This document shows positions 9,786-17,690 of a stretch of DNA of 64,000 nt, piece after piece. The position numbers and the translations under genes were made by a program. This stretch comes from JACVRW01 sp963819635 (GTDB lineage: Bacteria; Actinomycetota; Thermoleophilia; Solirubrobacterales; Thermoleophilaceae). The notes under the pieces were generated by a model. It saw only the letters and a program-made list of their open reading frames with translations, was not told the DNA's origin and did not search any database. Numbering within the stretch: position 1 is the first letter of the stretch; each line of letters begins with the position of its first letter. The DNA lies in contig CAWFWX010000003.1 of the NCBI GenBank assembly GCA_963819635.1, forward strand, positions 744,001 through 808,000, written 5' to 3'.

Positions 9786-11440
9786 ACCTCGACCACGACC
9801 GGCAGGATCATCGGGCGCCGCTTGAGGCGCTCGTAGACGAACGCGGCAACGTCGTCGTGGAGGTGGTCCTGCACGAGGTCGATCTCGCTGATCTGCTCCT
9901 CGGCGGAGTGCGCGAGCGACTGGTCGACCGCGTCGCGCAGCTCGTCGACGAACGAGTCCGACTCCTCGACGAAGGGGACCCCGCGAAAGATGATCTCGGG
10001 CGGGACGACCGAGCGGCCGTCCTGCTCGGAGATCGTGGCGACAACCAGGAAGATGCCGTCCGCCGAGAGCATGCGGCGGTCGCGGAGGGCCACGTCCTCG
10101 ATGTCGCCCACCTCCATGCCGTCCACGAAGATCAGCCCGGCCTGCTCGCGCTCGCCCCAAGCGGCCCCTGAGGAGTCGATCTCGAGCGGCAGCCCGTTCT
10201 CGCCGCGGAAGATCGACTTGGGCGGGACCCCGACGGCCTCCGCCAGCTCGGCGTGAAGGCGCAGCCGCTTGTGGTCCCCGTGCACCGGCATCACGTAGCG
10301 CGGCTTCGTGAGGTTGACCATCAGCTTGAGCTCCTCGGCGTAGCCGTGGCCCGACGCGTGCACCGGGACGTCGGCCGCCGTGATCACGGTCGCGCCCAGC
10401 CTGTAGATGCGGTCGATCGTCTCGTTCACCGCGCGCTCGTTGCCGGGGATCGCCGTGGCCGAGAAGATCACCGTGTCGCCGTCGTGGAGGTCGACGTTCG
10501 GGTGGTCGCCGTGGGCCATGCGGCGCAGCGCCGAGAGCGGCTCGCCCTGCGATCCCGTGGAGATGATCACGAGCTTGTTGTCCGGGAAGTCCTCGATCTC
10601 CTTCGGGCCGACGAGCAGGCCCTCGGGGATGTTGATGTGGCCCAGCATCCGCCCGATGTTCGTGTTCTTGCGCATCGAGCGGCCGATCAGCGAGACGCGC
10701 CGGCCAACCGTTCCCGCGGCATCGACCACCTGCTGCACGCGGTGGATGTTCGAGGCGAAGCAGGTGACGATGATCCGGCCTCGGCAGCGGGCGAAGACCT
10801 CCTCCAGGCGCGGGCCGACGCTCGACTCGGACAGCGACACGCCGGGCCGGTCGGCGTTGGTCGAGTCGCCGCACAGGAGCAGCAGGCCCTCGCGGCCCAG
10901 CTCGGCGAGCCGCGACACGTCGGCCGGGACGCCGTCCACGGGCGTCTGGTCGAACTTGTAGTCGCCCGTCATGAGCATCGTCCCGAGCTCCGTGGTGATC
11001 GCCACCGCGAACGCGTCCGGGATCGAGTGGGCCATCTTCACCATCTCCACCGAGAACGGACCGGCCTCGAAGGTCTGCGTGGCGAGCACGTCCTGGACCT
11101 CGACGTCCTTCAGCTTGTGCTCGTCGAGCTTGGAGCGCACCATCGCCGCGGTGAGCGGGCCGCCGTACACGGGCGGCACGGTGTCCAGCTCGCGCAGCAC
11201 GAACGGCAGCGCGCCCACGTGGTCCTCGTGTCCGTGCGTGAGCACGATCGCCTCGATGTCGTCCGCGCGGTCGCGCAGATAGGTGAAGTCCGGCAGCACG
11301 AGGTCGATGCCGAGCTGGTCGGGCGCAGGGAACATCAGCCCCGTGTCGACGACGAGGATGCGGCCGCCGTACTCGACGACCATCATGTTCTTGCCGATTT
11401 CGCCGAGCCCGCCGAGCGGCAGGACTCTCAGTGCACTCAC
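9782..11440 (-). CDS. rnj: Ribonuclease J
   Basis: A 552-residue beta-CASP metallo-beta-lactamase nuclease. The N-terminal domain carries the zinc motif THGHEDHVGALPF (His69, His71, Asp73, His74), and further ligands lie in LMTGDYKFD and PVHGDHKRL. RNase J processes and degrades mRNA and rRNA by 5'-exo and endo cleavage in the cytoplasm. The start is GTG 11440, which overlaps the dapA stop (GTGA). The dapA-rnj pair is a standard actinobacterial arrangement. Length fits the family (about 550-560). Confidence 0.97.
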   Translation of the reverse strand: MSALRVLPLGGLGEIGKNMMVVEYGGRILVVDTGLMFPAPDQLGIDLVLPDFTYLRDRADDIEAIVLTHGHEDHVGALPFVLRELDTVPPVYGGPLTAAMVRSKLDEHKLKDVEVQDVLATQTFEAGPFSVEMVKMAHSIPDAFAVAITTELGTMLMTGDYKFDQTPVDGVPADVSRLAELGREGLLLLCGDSTNADRPGVSLSESSVGPRLEEVFARCRGRIIVTCFASNIHRVQQVVDAAGTVGRRVSLIGRSMRKNTNIGRMLGHINIPEGLLVGPKEIEDFPDNKLVIISTGSQGEPLSALRRMAHGDHPNVDLHDGDTVIFSATAIPGNERAVNETIDRIYRLGATVITAADVPVHASGHGYAEELKLMVNLTKPRYVMPVHGDHKRLRLHAELAEAVGVPPKSIFRGENGLPLEIDSSGAAWGEREQAGLIFVDGMEVGDIEDVALRDRRMLSADGIFLVVATISEQDGRSVVPPEIIFRGVPFVEESDSFVDELRDAVDQSLAHSAEEQISEIDLVQDHLHDDVAAFVYERLKRRPMILPVVVEV

Positions 11441-12312
11441 ACCGCGGCCAACAGGTTGTGTCGCTCGAGTGCCTCGCGGATGACCGCACGCTCCTCCTCG
11501 GAGGCATCCACGAGCGGCAGCCGCAACGGACCGACCTCGTGACCCAGCATGTTCAGCGCGGTCTTCACAGGGATCGGGTTGACCGTCACGCTCAGCGCCT
11601 TGTAGAGGTCGCGTAGGCCTTCCTCGATCTCGTGCCGGCGCTCCGGCTCGTCGATGATGCGGCGCATCTCCGTGCCAACCAGGTGCGAGGCGACCAGGAT
11701 CCCGCCGGTCCCGCCCATGTCCATGACGCTCGCGAGCACGTCGTCGTTGCCGGCCAGCAGGTCCATGCCCTCGATCGGCGCCATGTCCTCATAGCGCGCC
11801 TGCTTCACGGCCGCCACGTTCTCGATCTGGGCCAGCTCCGCGAGCAGGTCGTTCGGCATGTCCGTGGCGGTGCGCGACGGGATGTTGTAGGCCACGATCG
11901 GGCGATCGGTGGCCGACGCCACGGCCTCGTAGTGCGCTCTGATCCCGCGCCGGTTCGGCCGGACGTAGTACGGGGTGACGACGAGCATCGCGTCGACGCC
12001 CACCTCGTGCGCGCGCTCTGTGAGCTCCACCGAGTGCCGCGTGTCATAGGTCCCCGTGCCCGCGATGACCGGCGCGTCGCCCGACTCGGCCACGCCGAGC
12101 TCCCACAGGCGGGCCTTCTCGTCGTCGGTCATGGTGGCGCCCTCGCCCGTGCTGCCGGCGAGGACGAGCCCGTCGGAGCCGTTGTCCAGCAGGTGGTGCA
12201 TGAGCCGCACGGCGGCGCCCTCGTCCAGCCGCCCGTCCGCGTCGAAGGGCGTGACCATCGCGGTGAGGATGCCGCCGAGGCGCATGCTTTCGCGGGAGAA
12301 CCGGTCCGTCAC
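11437..12312 (-). CDS. dapA: 4-hydroxy-tetrahydrodipicolinate synthase
   Basis: DapA condenses pyruvate with aspartate semialdehyde in lysine and diaminopimelate synthesis. The protein (291 residues from GTG 12312) shows the substrate motif AGSTGEGATMTDDE, the Tyr motif VVTPYYVRPN and the Schiff-base lysine in NVAAVKQARYED. The GTG shares its first base with the TAG of the upstream small gene (TAGTG at 12314-12310). ATG 12285 (MRLGGILTAMVTPF) is the alternative start. The frame is also open upstream into the small gene, but that joined reading results from an apparent extra base there. Confidence 0.95.
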   Translation of the reverse strand: MTDRFSRESMRLGGILTAMVTPFDADGRLDEGAAVRLMHHLLDNGSDGLVLAGSTGEGATMTDDEKARLWELGVAESGDAPVIAGTGTYDTRHSVELTERAHEVGVDAMLVVTPYYVRPNRRGIRAHYEAVASATDRPIVAYNIPSRTATDMPNDLLAELAQIENVAAVKQARYEDMAPIEGMDLLAGNDDVLASVMDMGGTGGILVASHLVGTEMRRIIDEPERRHEIEEGLRDLYKALSVTVNPIPVKTALNMLGHEVGPLRLPLVDASEEERAVIREALERHNLLAAV

Positions 12313-12603
12313 TACTGGATCGGCTTGAACGGGTCGGGGGTGGCGTTGGCGTCGCCGGCGGGCGGGTCGGCCGCGGGCGGCGGGCTCGACGGCGCCCTCG
12401 GCCGGCGGGGGCTCTGCCGGCTCGGCCGCGGGCGGCGGCGCGGCCGCGGCGGGCGTCTCCTCCTGAATCGGACGTCCGTGCTCGTCATACCGCACGCCTT
12501 GGCCGGACTGCGGCGTCTCGGACTGGTTGAAGTTCTTCTGAGCCTCGTCGAGCTTCTCCTGCGCCTGCTCGGCGAGCTTCTTGGCCTTGTCCATGAATCC
12601 CAT
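12312..12603 (-). CDS. Small Lys/Glu-rich helical protein (apparent +1 frameshift near C-terminus)
   Basis: ATG 12603 follows a strong GGAGGA. The first 25 residues (MDKAKKLAEQAQEKLDEAQ) form an amphipathic helix like those in small actinobacterial stress or membrane-associated proteins, followed by a Pro/Ala-rich low-complexity tail. In the starting frame the tail turns Arg-rich and runs into dapA. With one base removed from the GC run at about 12373-12384 it instead ends as DPPAGDANATPDPFKPIQ, with a TAG at 12314-12312 that touches the dapA GTG. The second reading is far more natural, so an extra base is likely. Function unknown. Confidence 0.7.
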
Positions 12604-12678
12604 TTGGTCCTCCGGTATCGGTCTGCCCAAGATATCGCGCAACGAGGCTGTCATGCCCTTCCGGAAGGACCGCTGCAA

Positions 12679-13125
12679 ATGACAGAATTCCGTTCCCCGA
12701 TGGCCACCGAACGCGACTACAGCCACCGCTCCACCGTCCAGAAGCTGGGCGTGGCGCCCGAGCAGCGGGTGGAGATCACCGGCGACGTGGGCGCCGGTCT
12801 GAGGCGCGACGTGAAGGAGGCCATCGGGCGCGGACTCGTCAAGTCCGGCCAGCTGGACGGCGCGATCGTGCTCGTGGAGTCGGAGGACGAGGCCAAGGAG
12901 GCCTTCGTCCGCTACCGGCCGCGACTGCGCGACACGGGCTACCTCTGGATGATCACCCGGAAGCGGGGACACGACAAGTACCTCAACCAGATGGCGCTTG
13001 TCCCCTTCGCCAAGCGGCTGGGCCTGATCGACAACAAGACCTGCTCGATCGACGACGAGCGCTCCGGCATCCGCTTCGTGATCCCGCGAGCGCTGCGGCG
13101 CAACGGCAGCAGGTCCGCGGCCTGA
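12679..13125 (+). CDS. DUF3052 family protein
   Basis: A 148-residue protein (or 141 from ATG 12700, MATERDYSHRSTVQKLGV). It matches the actinobacterial DUF3052 family: YSHRSTVQKLGV near the N-terminus, and a middle segment with LRDTGYLWMITRK and SIDDERSGIRFVIPRA. GGAAGGA at 12662-12668 supports ATG 12679. The family has no established biochemical role. It is divergent from the small helical gene, with 75 bases between them that must hold both promoters. Confidence 0.85.
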   Translation: MTEFRSPMATERDYSHRSTVQKLGVAPEQRVEITGDVGAGLRRDVKEAIGRGLVKSGQLDGAIVLVESEDEAKEAFVRYRPRLRDTGYLWMITRKRGHDKYLNQMALVPFAKRLGLIDNKTCSIDDERSGIRFVIPRALRRNGSRSAA

Positions 13126-13153
13126 CGAGCAGGGCCGGGCGTAGAATGGCCCG

Positions 13154-13714
13154 GTGAGCACCGACGCTCACACGCCTGTTCCGCTGCGGCCGTCAGCCGA
13201 CGAGCGCGAGCGCGTCGTGCGGGTGCTGCGCGATCGCTCCGTCGAGGGCCGGCTGTCCACGGACACGTTCGCCGAGCGCGTGGGCCTCGCCTACCAGGCC
13301 AGGAGCGGCGCCGAGCTCGTGGAGCTGACCTCCGACGTGCGGCCGGCGCGCCTGCCGCGCCGCCTGCTGCTGTCGGCCGTCGAGTGGCTGTCCCGGCTGG
13401 ACGCCGACCTCGAAGCGGCCTGGAGGCGGCCGCGTATCCCCGCGCTCGCGCTGCCGCGAACGGACGGCGCTCGCCTCACCATTGGACGCGCGCCGAGCTG
13501 CGATTGCCTCGTTCCGGAGGAGTGCGTGTCGCGCCGCCACGCGGAGCTGCGTCGCGAGGGTGAGCGCTGGCTCCTCCGCGACCTCGGCTCGCGCAACGGG
13601 ACGCGCGTGAACGGGATGCGGGTGATCGAGGAGGTGGAGGTCCGCCCCGGCGATCGCCTGACGCTGGGCGAAGCCACCTACCGGCTGAGCTCTCGCGCAG
13701 TGCCCGGCCGGTAG
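13154..13714 (+). CDS. DUF1707 and FHA domain protein
   Basis: A 186-residue soluble protein starting with GTG 13154. Residues 10-65 are a DUF1707 (SHOCT-like) module (LRPSADERERVVRVLRD). Residues about 105-182 are a forkhead-associated phosphothreonine-binding domain with the hallmark Gly-Arg, Ser-Arg-Arg-His and Asn-Gly residues (LTIGRAPSCD, CVSRRHAELR, SRNGTRVNG). This combination is common in actinobacteria and suggests a reader of Ser/Thr-kinase signalling. No kinase gene is nearby, so partners are unknown. Confidence 0.9.
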   Translation: MSTDAHTPVPLRPSADERERVVRVLRDRSVEGRLSTDTFAERVGLAYQARSGAELVELTSDVRPARLPRRLLLSAVEWLSRLDADLEAAWRRPRIPALALPRTDGARLTIGRAPSCDCLVPEECVSRRHAELRREGERWLLRDLGSRNGTRVNGMRVIEEVEVRPGDRLTLGEATYRLSSRAVPGR

Positions 13715-13718
13715 GGGC

Positions 13719-13919
13719 TCACCCGCGTACGGACTGTGCGTCCGCGCCCGCGATGAACGTCAGCGCGTCCACCGCGGCCTCCTCCAATCCGTCGTCCGCG
13801 GCGTTGTAGTTGCCGCGGTCTGCGTAGAACAGCAGCGTCTCGCACGCGTGCGCCAGCAGGAACTCGAGCGCCCTGCGCTCCAACATGACCTCCCGCAGCT
13901 CGCGATCCTCCTCGTACAT
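13719..13919 (-). CDS. Small acidic hypothetical protein
   Basis: A 66-residue protein from ATG 13919, rich in Glu, Ala and Leu and predicted largely helical (LREVMLERRALEFLLAHACE). It has no recognisable domain, membrane segment or signal. It lies 34 bases downstream of the glycosyltransferase on the same strand and is convergent with the FHA gene, four bases away. Codon use and a sensible composition support a real gene, but no function can be proposed. Confidence 0.6.
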   Translation of the reverse strand: MYEEDRELREVMLERRALEFLLAHACETLLFYADRGNYNAADDGLEEAAVDALTFIAGADAQSVRG

Positions 13920-13953
13920 GTGGCCCAGGTAATCGGACCGGGCGCCGCCGGCT

Positions 13954-15243
13954 TTAGGCCCGGGCGCGGGCGCGCGGCTCCCGGTGCCACACGCTCTCGA
14001 CGCAGTCGGCCGCCCGCTCGGTGCCGGGATCGCCCTGGAGGCGCGCCGAGATCGCCTTCAGGCGCTCGGCGAGCGCGCTGTCGGCCACCAGGCTCTCGAT
14101 CGACTCCCCGAGCTGGGCGTCCTCGAACTCGAAGGTCGGGAGACGGACGCCGAGCCCGAGCTCGTGCATCCGCTGCGCGTTGTCGTACTGGTCCCAGAAG
14201 AGCGGCAGCACGACCATCGGCTTCCCGAAGTGGAGACACTCGGTCACGGTGTTGTTGCCGCCGTGCGTGATGACGGCGTCCACCAGCGGCAGGAGCGCCG
14301 GCTGCGGCACGAGCTCGCCACCCTCCTGCCCCTCGCGCAGCTCGATCTGTTCGTGCTGCGGCCCCTTGCTCACGATCGCGCGGTAGCCGCCGGCGGCCAG
14401 GAGATCCACCAGGCGCTGCATCAGCTCGACGTCGGCCGAGCCGAGGCTCCCGAGGCTCAGGTAGACGAGCGATCCGTCGCCCTTCGGCGGGTGGAAGTCG
14501 CCTGCCCCCTCCTTGCGAACGCACGAGTGGAGCCGCTCCCACATCGGCCCGAGCGGGCGCGAGCGCTCGTAGTCCACCTCCTCGGGATAGAGGTACAGGT
14601 TCAGGTGCGCCGAGCGGTGGATGAACTCGAGCTCGGGCAGCGGTGGGCAGCCGCGCTCGCGCACGAACTCGTCGAAGTCGGCGTGCAGGTCGGCGTGCAC
14701 GCGCCGGTACTCCTCGCGGAACTCCTCCCACCCCGCGCTGTCATCGGTGGGATAGCCCGAGAACACCGGCGGGAGCGCGGGGTCGAGCAGCTCGAGCGGG
14801 TTGCACGAGACGATGCGTATCCACGGGCAGTCCGCGCTCACCACCGCCGAGAAGCCCACGACGTTGTCCTCCACGATCACGTCGGGGCACACCTCGTCGA
14901 AGATCTCCCGCAGGCGGTCGTCGACGTACTTCGAGCCGTCGACCAGCGCCTGCCAGGTGGGCTTGATGAAGCCCTCGAGCTGCTCGATCGTCGGCTTCCT
15001 GAAGACGGGCCCGGTGTCGCGGATGAAGTCCTTCCAGAACTGCCCGGGCTCCTCGTCGGTCTCGGCGGGCGGCTGGAGCCGCATGAGCCGCTCCTCGAAC
15101 CCCTTCTCCTCGAGGGCCCCGGCGAAGGACTCCTCGACCACGAACACGACCCGGTGGCCGCGCCGCCTGAGCGCGTGGCCGATCCCGACGCAGTTGTTCG
15201 TCGGCCCGTACGCGCCCTCCGGGAAGAAGACAATGGTCGCCAT
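13954..15243 (-). CDS. MGT/UGT-type glycosyltransferase
   Basis: A 429-residue GT-B glycosyltransferase of the GT1 (MGT) family. The N-terminal domain begins ATIVFFPEGAYGPTNNCVGIGHALRRRGH. The C-terminal nucleotide-sugar site has ALLPLVDAVITHGGNNTVTE (His327) and PLFWDQYDNA. Such enzymes glycosylate small molecules such as macrolides, glycolipids or carotenoids. It is directly coupled to the upstream methyltransferase (TAATG overlap at 15243), implying that both act on one small molecule or lipid. The substrate cannot be inferred. Confidence 0.9.
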   Translation of the reverse strand: MATIVFFPEGAYGPTNNCVGIGHALRRRGHRVVFVVEESFAGALEEKGFEERLMRLQPPAETDEEPGQFWKDFIRDTGPVFRKPTIEQLEGFIKPTWQALVDGSKYVDDRLREIFDEVCPDVIVEDNVVGFSAVVSADCPWIRIVSCNPLELLDPALPPVFSGYPTDDSAGWEEFREEYRRVHADLHADFDEFVRERGCPPLPELEFIHRSAHLNLYLYPEEVDYERSRPLGPMWERLHSCVRKEGAGDFHPPKGDGSLVYLSLGSLGSADVELMQRLVDLLAAGGYRAIVSKGPQHEQIELREGQEGGELVPQPALLPLVDAVITHGGNNTVTECLHFGKPMVVLPLFWDQYDNAQRMHELGLGVRLPTFEFEDAQLGESIESLVADSALAERLKAISARLQGDPGTERAADCVESVWHREPRARARA

Positions 15244-16004
15244 TACTCAGGGTTCCTTCGGCGCGCCACCCAGACCTCCTCGCACGGCCATCGCTGCGCC
15301 CAGCCGCGGAGCCCGAAGTAGCGGACCTCCTCGGGGTCGCCCTCGGGCGCGTAGAGCTCGTGCAGCGCCTCGATCTCGAAGCCGGTGTCGTGCAGGAGCG
15401 CGATGCGCTCGCCGTGCGGCTGCGCGAAGTCGGTCCCGTCCGGCCAGTCGATACGGCCAAGGCCGAGCTGCGGCCGCTGGAGCGTCTCCTGCGTCGGCTC
15501 GTCCGCCATCGGCGAGCAGAGGATGTCGAGCACGGAGTGGCACAGGAAGATGAGGCGGCCGCCGGGCCTGAGTAGGCGGTGTGCGTGCGGTATCCAGACG
15601 TACGGGTCGCACCAGATCGCGGCGCCGTACTCCGAGAAGATGAGGTCGAAGGACTCGTCCTCGAGCGGCGGATCCTCGGCGCTTGCGTGAATCAGCGGGA
15701 ACTCGAGACCGTGCTCCGCCTGGAGCGCGCGCGCCGTGGCGAGCTGGTTCTCCGCCACGTCGAGGCCGACCGGCCTCGCTCCGAGCCGCATGAACCAGGC
15801 GCAGAAGTAGCCCGTGCCGCAGCCGAGGTCGAGCACGTCGAGGCCCGACACGTCGGGCAGGATCCCGAGCTCCTCCTCTGGGATCTTCCAAGCACCCCAC
15901 CACGGAGTGGGGCTGGCCCAGGCCTCGCGGCCGTTCGCAACCCAGTTCGGGGCGTCCTTGTTCCACTCGTCGCGGTTCCGCGCGGCGTGGTCGCTCAGCC
16001 GCAT
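15243..16004 (-). CDS. SAM-dependent class I methyltransferase
   Basis: A 253-residue Methyltransf_11 type enzyme. Motif I is VLDLGCGTGYF (about 57-67), the acidic loop end is PVGLDVAENQ, and motif IV is ESFDLIFSEYGAAIWCDPY. The N-terminal NRDEWNKDAPNWVANGREAW segment is typical of a class I subfamily common in actinobacteria. It forms a two-gene unit with the glycosyltransferase, suggesting tailoring of a shared metabolite. Substrate unknown. Confidence 0.9.
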   Translation of the reverse strand: MRLSDHAARNRDEWNKDAPNWVANGREAWASPTPWWGAWKIPEEELGILPDVSGLDVLDLGCGTGYFCAWFMRLGARPVGLDVAENQLATARALQAEHGLEFPLIHASAEDPPLEDESFDLIFSEYGAAIWCDPYVWIPHAHRLLRPGGRLIFLCHSVLDILCSPMADEPTQETLQRPQLGLGRIDWPDGTDFAQPHGERIALLHDTGFEIEALHELYAPEGDPEEVRYFGLRGWAQRWPCEEVWVARRRNPE

Positions 16005-16014
16005 CGCGGGGACG

Positions 16015-17004
16015 CTAGCCGAGGAAGCGCGCCACGTCCGCCGCGTCGCGCTCGAGCGCCTCGCGGTCGGCCTTGGCGATGCGGCGGAACGGATCCAGCC
16101 GGAGCTCGCCGTTCGAGCTCGCCCACCGTGCGACCGCCTGCCCGCGCACCATCGCGAACGGATGGAACATCCCGCCGACGGTCACGAGGTTCGCCGGGGC
16201 GCTGCCCACGATGTCCGCGCGGGAGACCCAGCCGAGCAGGCAGGGCTCGAAGGAGCCGAGCAGGCGCGGCGGCGGCAGCGCGGGAGCCGGCCTGCGCCTC
16301 TTCAGGTCCACGAGGCCGTCGCCCAGCTCCTTCAGCTCCGAGGCGATCGCGCTGAGGCCATGGCGGGCGTGCCCGACGGGGATGCCGGCCCAGCGGGCGA
16401 GGTCCCGGTCCGTGGCCGGGCCGTGGCCCACGAGGTAGCGGCGGGTGAACTCCGGGAGGGCCACGTCGCGGTCGATCGGCCTCGCCTTCGGCAGCCAGTC
16501 CCGGACCAGCACGTAGGCGTGCTGCTTGCCGGCCATCGGCCCGCGCACGACGAGACCGTCGAGTGACGCCTTGAAGAGCAGGTGGTAGAGCGCCTGCCCC
16601 TGGGCGCGGACGCCACGCGCCACGAGCCGCTCGCGGAGCTCCCGGCTGCTGAGCGGGCCCTCACCGGCGAGCGCCTTCACGATCGCCGCAACCGCGCGCT
16701 CCGCATCGACTGGCGGGAAGCCCTCCTGCGCCAGCCGCCGCTCGCTGCTGGTTCTGAGCGGCGGCGTCGTGACCGCCTGGATGAGCGGATAGTCCTCGCT
16801 CCGCACGAGATGCAGCGTGCCGCGATTGACCCAGGTGACGAGGAGCGACCGCTCCTCAGTGAGCGCCCGATCCACGTCGGCGGCGGTGACGCCCTTCGTG
16901 CGAGCCCGCACCGCGAGCCGAAATCCACGTGGATCCTGCCCCTGGACGGCGAGAATCCGCTCGGCGACCGCCACGGGGTCGCGTGCCGGCGCCCCCGCGA
17001 GCAT
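16015..17004 (-). CDS. AlkZ-like winged-helix DNA-binding protein
   Basis: A 329-residue protein (from ATG 17004) of the HTH_42/AlkZ family of winged-helix DNA glycosylases. It shows the QxQ motif (AVQGQDPRGF; Gln21 and Gln23), proposed as catalytic in AlkZ, plus SLLVTWVNRGTLHLV and FTRRYLVGHGPATDRDLARW. AlkZ unhooks interstrand crosslinks made by azinomycin; relatives are broad-range repair or resistance factors. Family alignment would extend about 11 residues upstream (LTLLAARLTAQ) to a CTG at 17037 that overlaps the dapB stop as CTGA, so the true start may be non-standard. Resistance or repair role is inference. Confidence 0.8.
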   Translation of the reverse strand: MLAGAPARDPVAVAERILAVQGQDPRGFRLAVRARTKGVTAADVDRALTEERSLLVTWVNRGTLHLVRSEDYPLIQAVTTPPLRTSSERRLAQEGFPPVDAERAVAAIVKALAGEGPLSSRELRERLVARGVRAQGQALYHLLFKASLDGLVVRGPMAGKQHAYVLVRDWLPKARPIDRDVALPEFTRRYLVGHGPATDRDLARWAGIPVGHARHGLSAIASELKELGDGLVDLKRRRPAPALPPPRLLGSFEPCLLGWVSRADIVGSAPANLVTVGGMFHPFAMVRGQAVARWASSNGELRLDPFRRIAKADREALERDAADVARFLG

Positions 17005-17033
17005 CTGCGCGGTGAGGCGAGCGGCGAGGAGCG

Positions 17034-17690
17034 TCAGAGCAGGTGTTCCAGGCCGACTGTCGGCGAGCGCTCCAGGGTGCTCACCTTGCGGATGGCCAGG
17101 AGGACGCCCGGCATGAAGGACAGGCGGTCGGTCGAGTCGTGGCGGATCGTGAGCGTCTGCCCGGGACCGCCGAAGATCACCTCCTGGTGCGCGACGAGAC
17201 CCGGCAGGCGCAGCGAGTGGATCGGCTCGTGGACGTTCCCGCCCGCGGCGCGGATCAGCTCGGCGGTACGGGCGGCCGTACCGGACGGCGCGTCGACCTT
17301 CCGGTCGTGGTGGAGCTCGACGATCTCGCACTCCGGCATGTGCTCGGCCACGCGCTGGGCGCACTGCATCATCAGCACCGCCCCGATCGCGAAGTTCGGG
17401 GCCACGAACAGGTTCGCGTTCCCGACGCCCTCGAGTGAGGAGAAGTCCGCCCCGCTGGTCCCCATGACGCAGTGGACGCCGGCCTCGATGCAGTGGCGCG
17501 CGTTGTCGAGAGCGCTGTCCGGCGTCGAGAAGTCGACGACGACGTCCGCGTCGCCGAGGATGTCGAGGAGGTCTGACTCGAGCAGCGGGTCGGCGCGGCC
17601 CACCAGGGCCATGTCGTCCGCGCCCTCCACGGCGTCGCAGACCGTCTGCCCCATCCGCCCGGCCGCGCCGGAGACGGCGACGTTGATCAT
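17034..17690 (-). CDS. dapB: 4-hydroxy-tetrahydrodipicolinate reductase
   Basis: DapB makes tetrahydrodipicolinate with NAD(P)H, the step after DapA. The 218-residue protein has the Rossmann motif VAVSGAAGRMGQ and the family signature VELHHDRKVDAPSGTA with the catalytic His pair and Lys. It is somewhat shorter than the 245-270 residues common in the family. ATG 17690 overlaps the stop of the M16 protease gene (ATGA), so translation is coupled. dapA lies about 5 kb away on the same strand rather than adjacent. Confidence 0.95.
   Translation of the reverse strand: MINVAVSGAAGRMGQTVCDAVEGADDMALVGRADPLLESDLLDILGDADVVVDFSTPDSALDNARHCIEAGVHCVMGTSGADFSSLEGVGNANLFVAPNFAIGAVLMMQCAQRVAEHMPECEIVELHHDRKVDAPSGTAARTAELIRAAGGNVHEPIHSLRLPGLVAHQEVIFGGPGQTLTIRHDSTDRLSFMPGVLLAIRKVSTLERSPTVGLEHLL

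Noticed and set aside
11437..12603. Fusion of the small helical protein to DapA
   Set aside because: The joined segment is Arg-rich and unlike either family; removing one base gives a natural C-terminus and a TAGTG junction.
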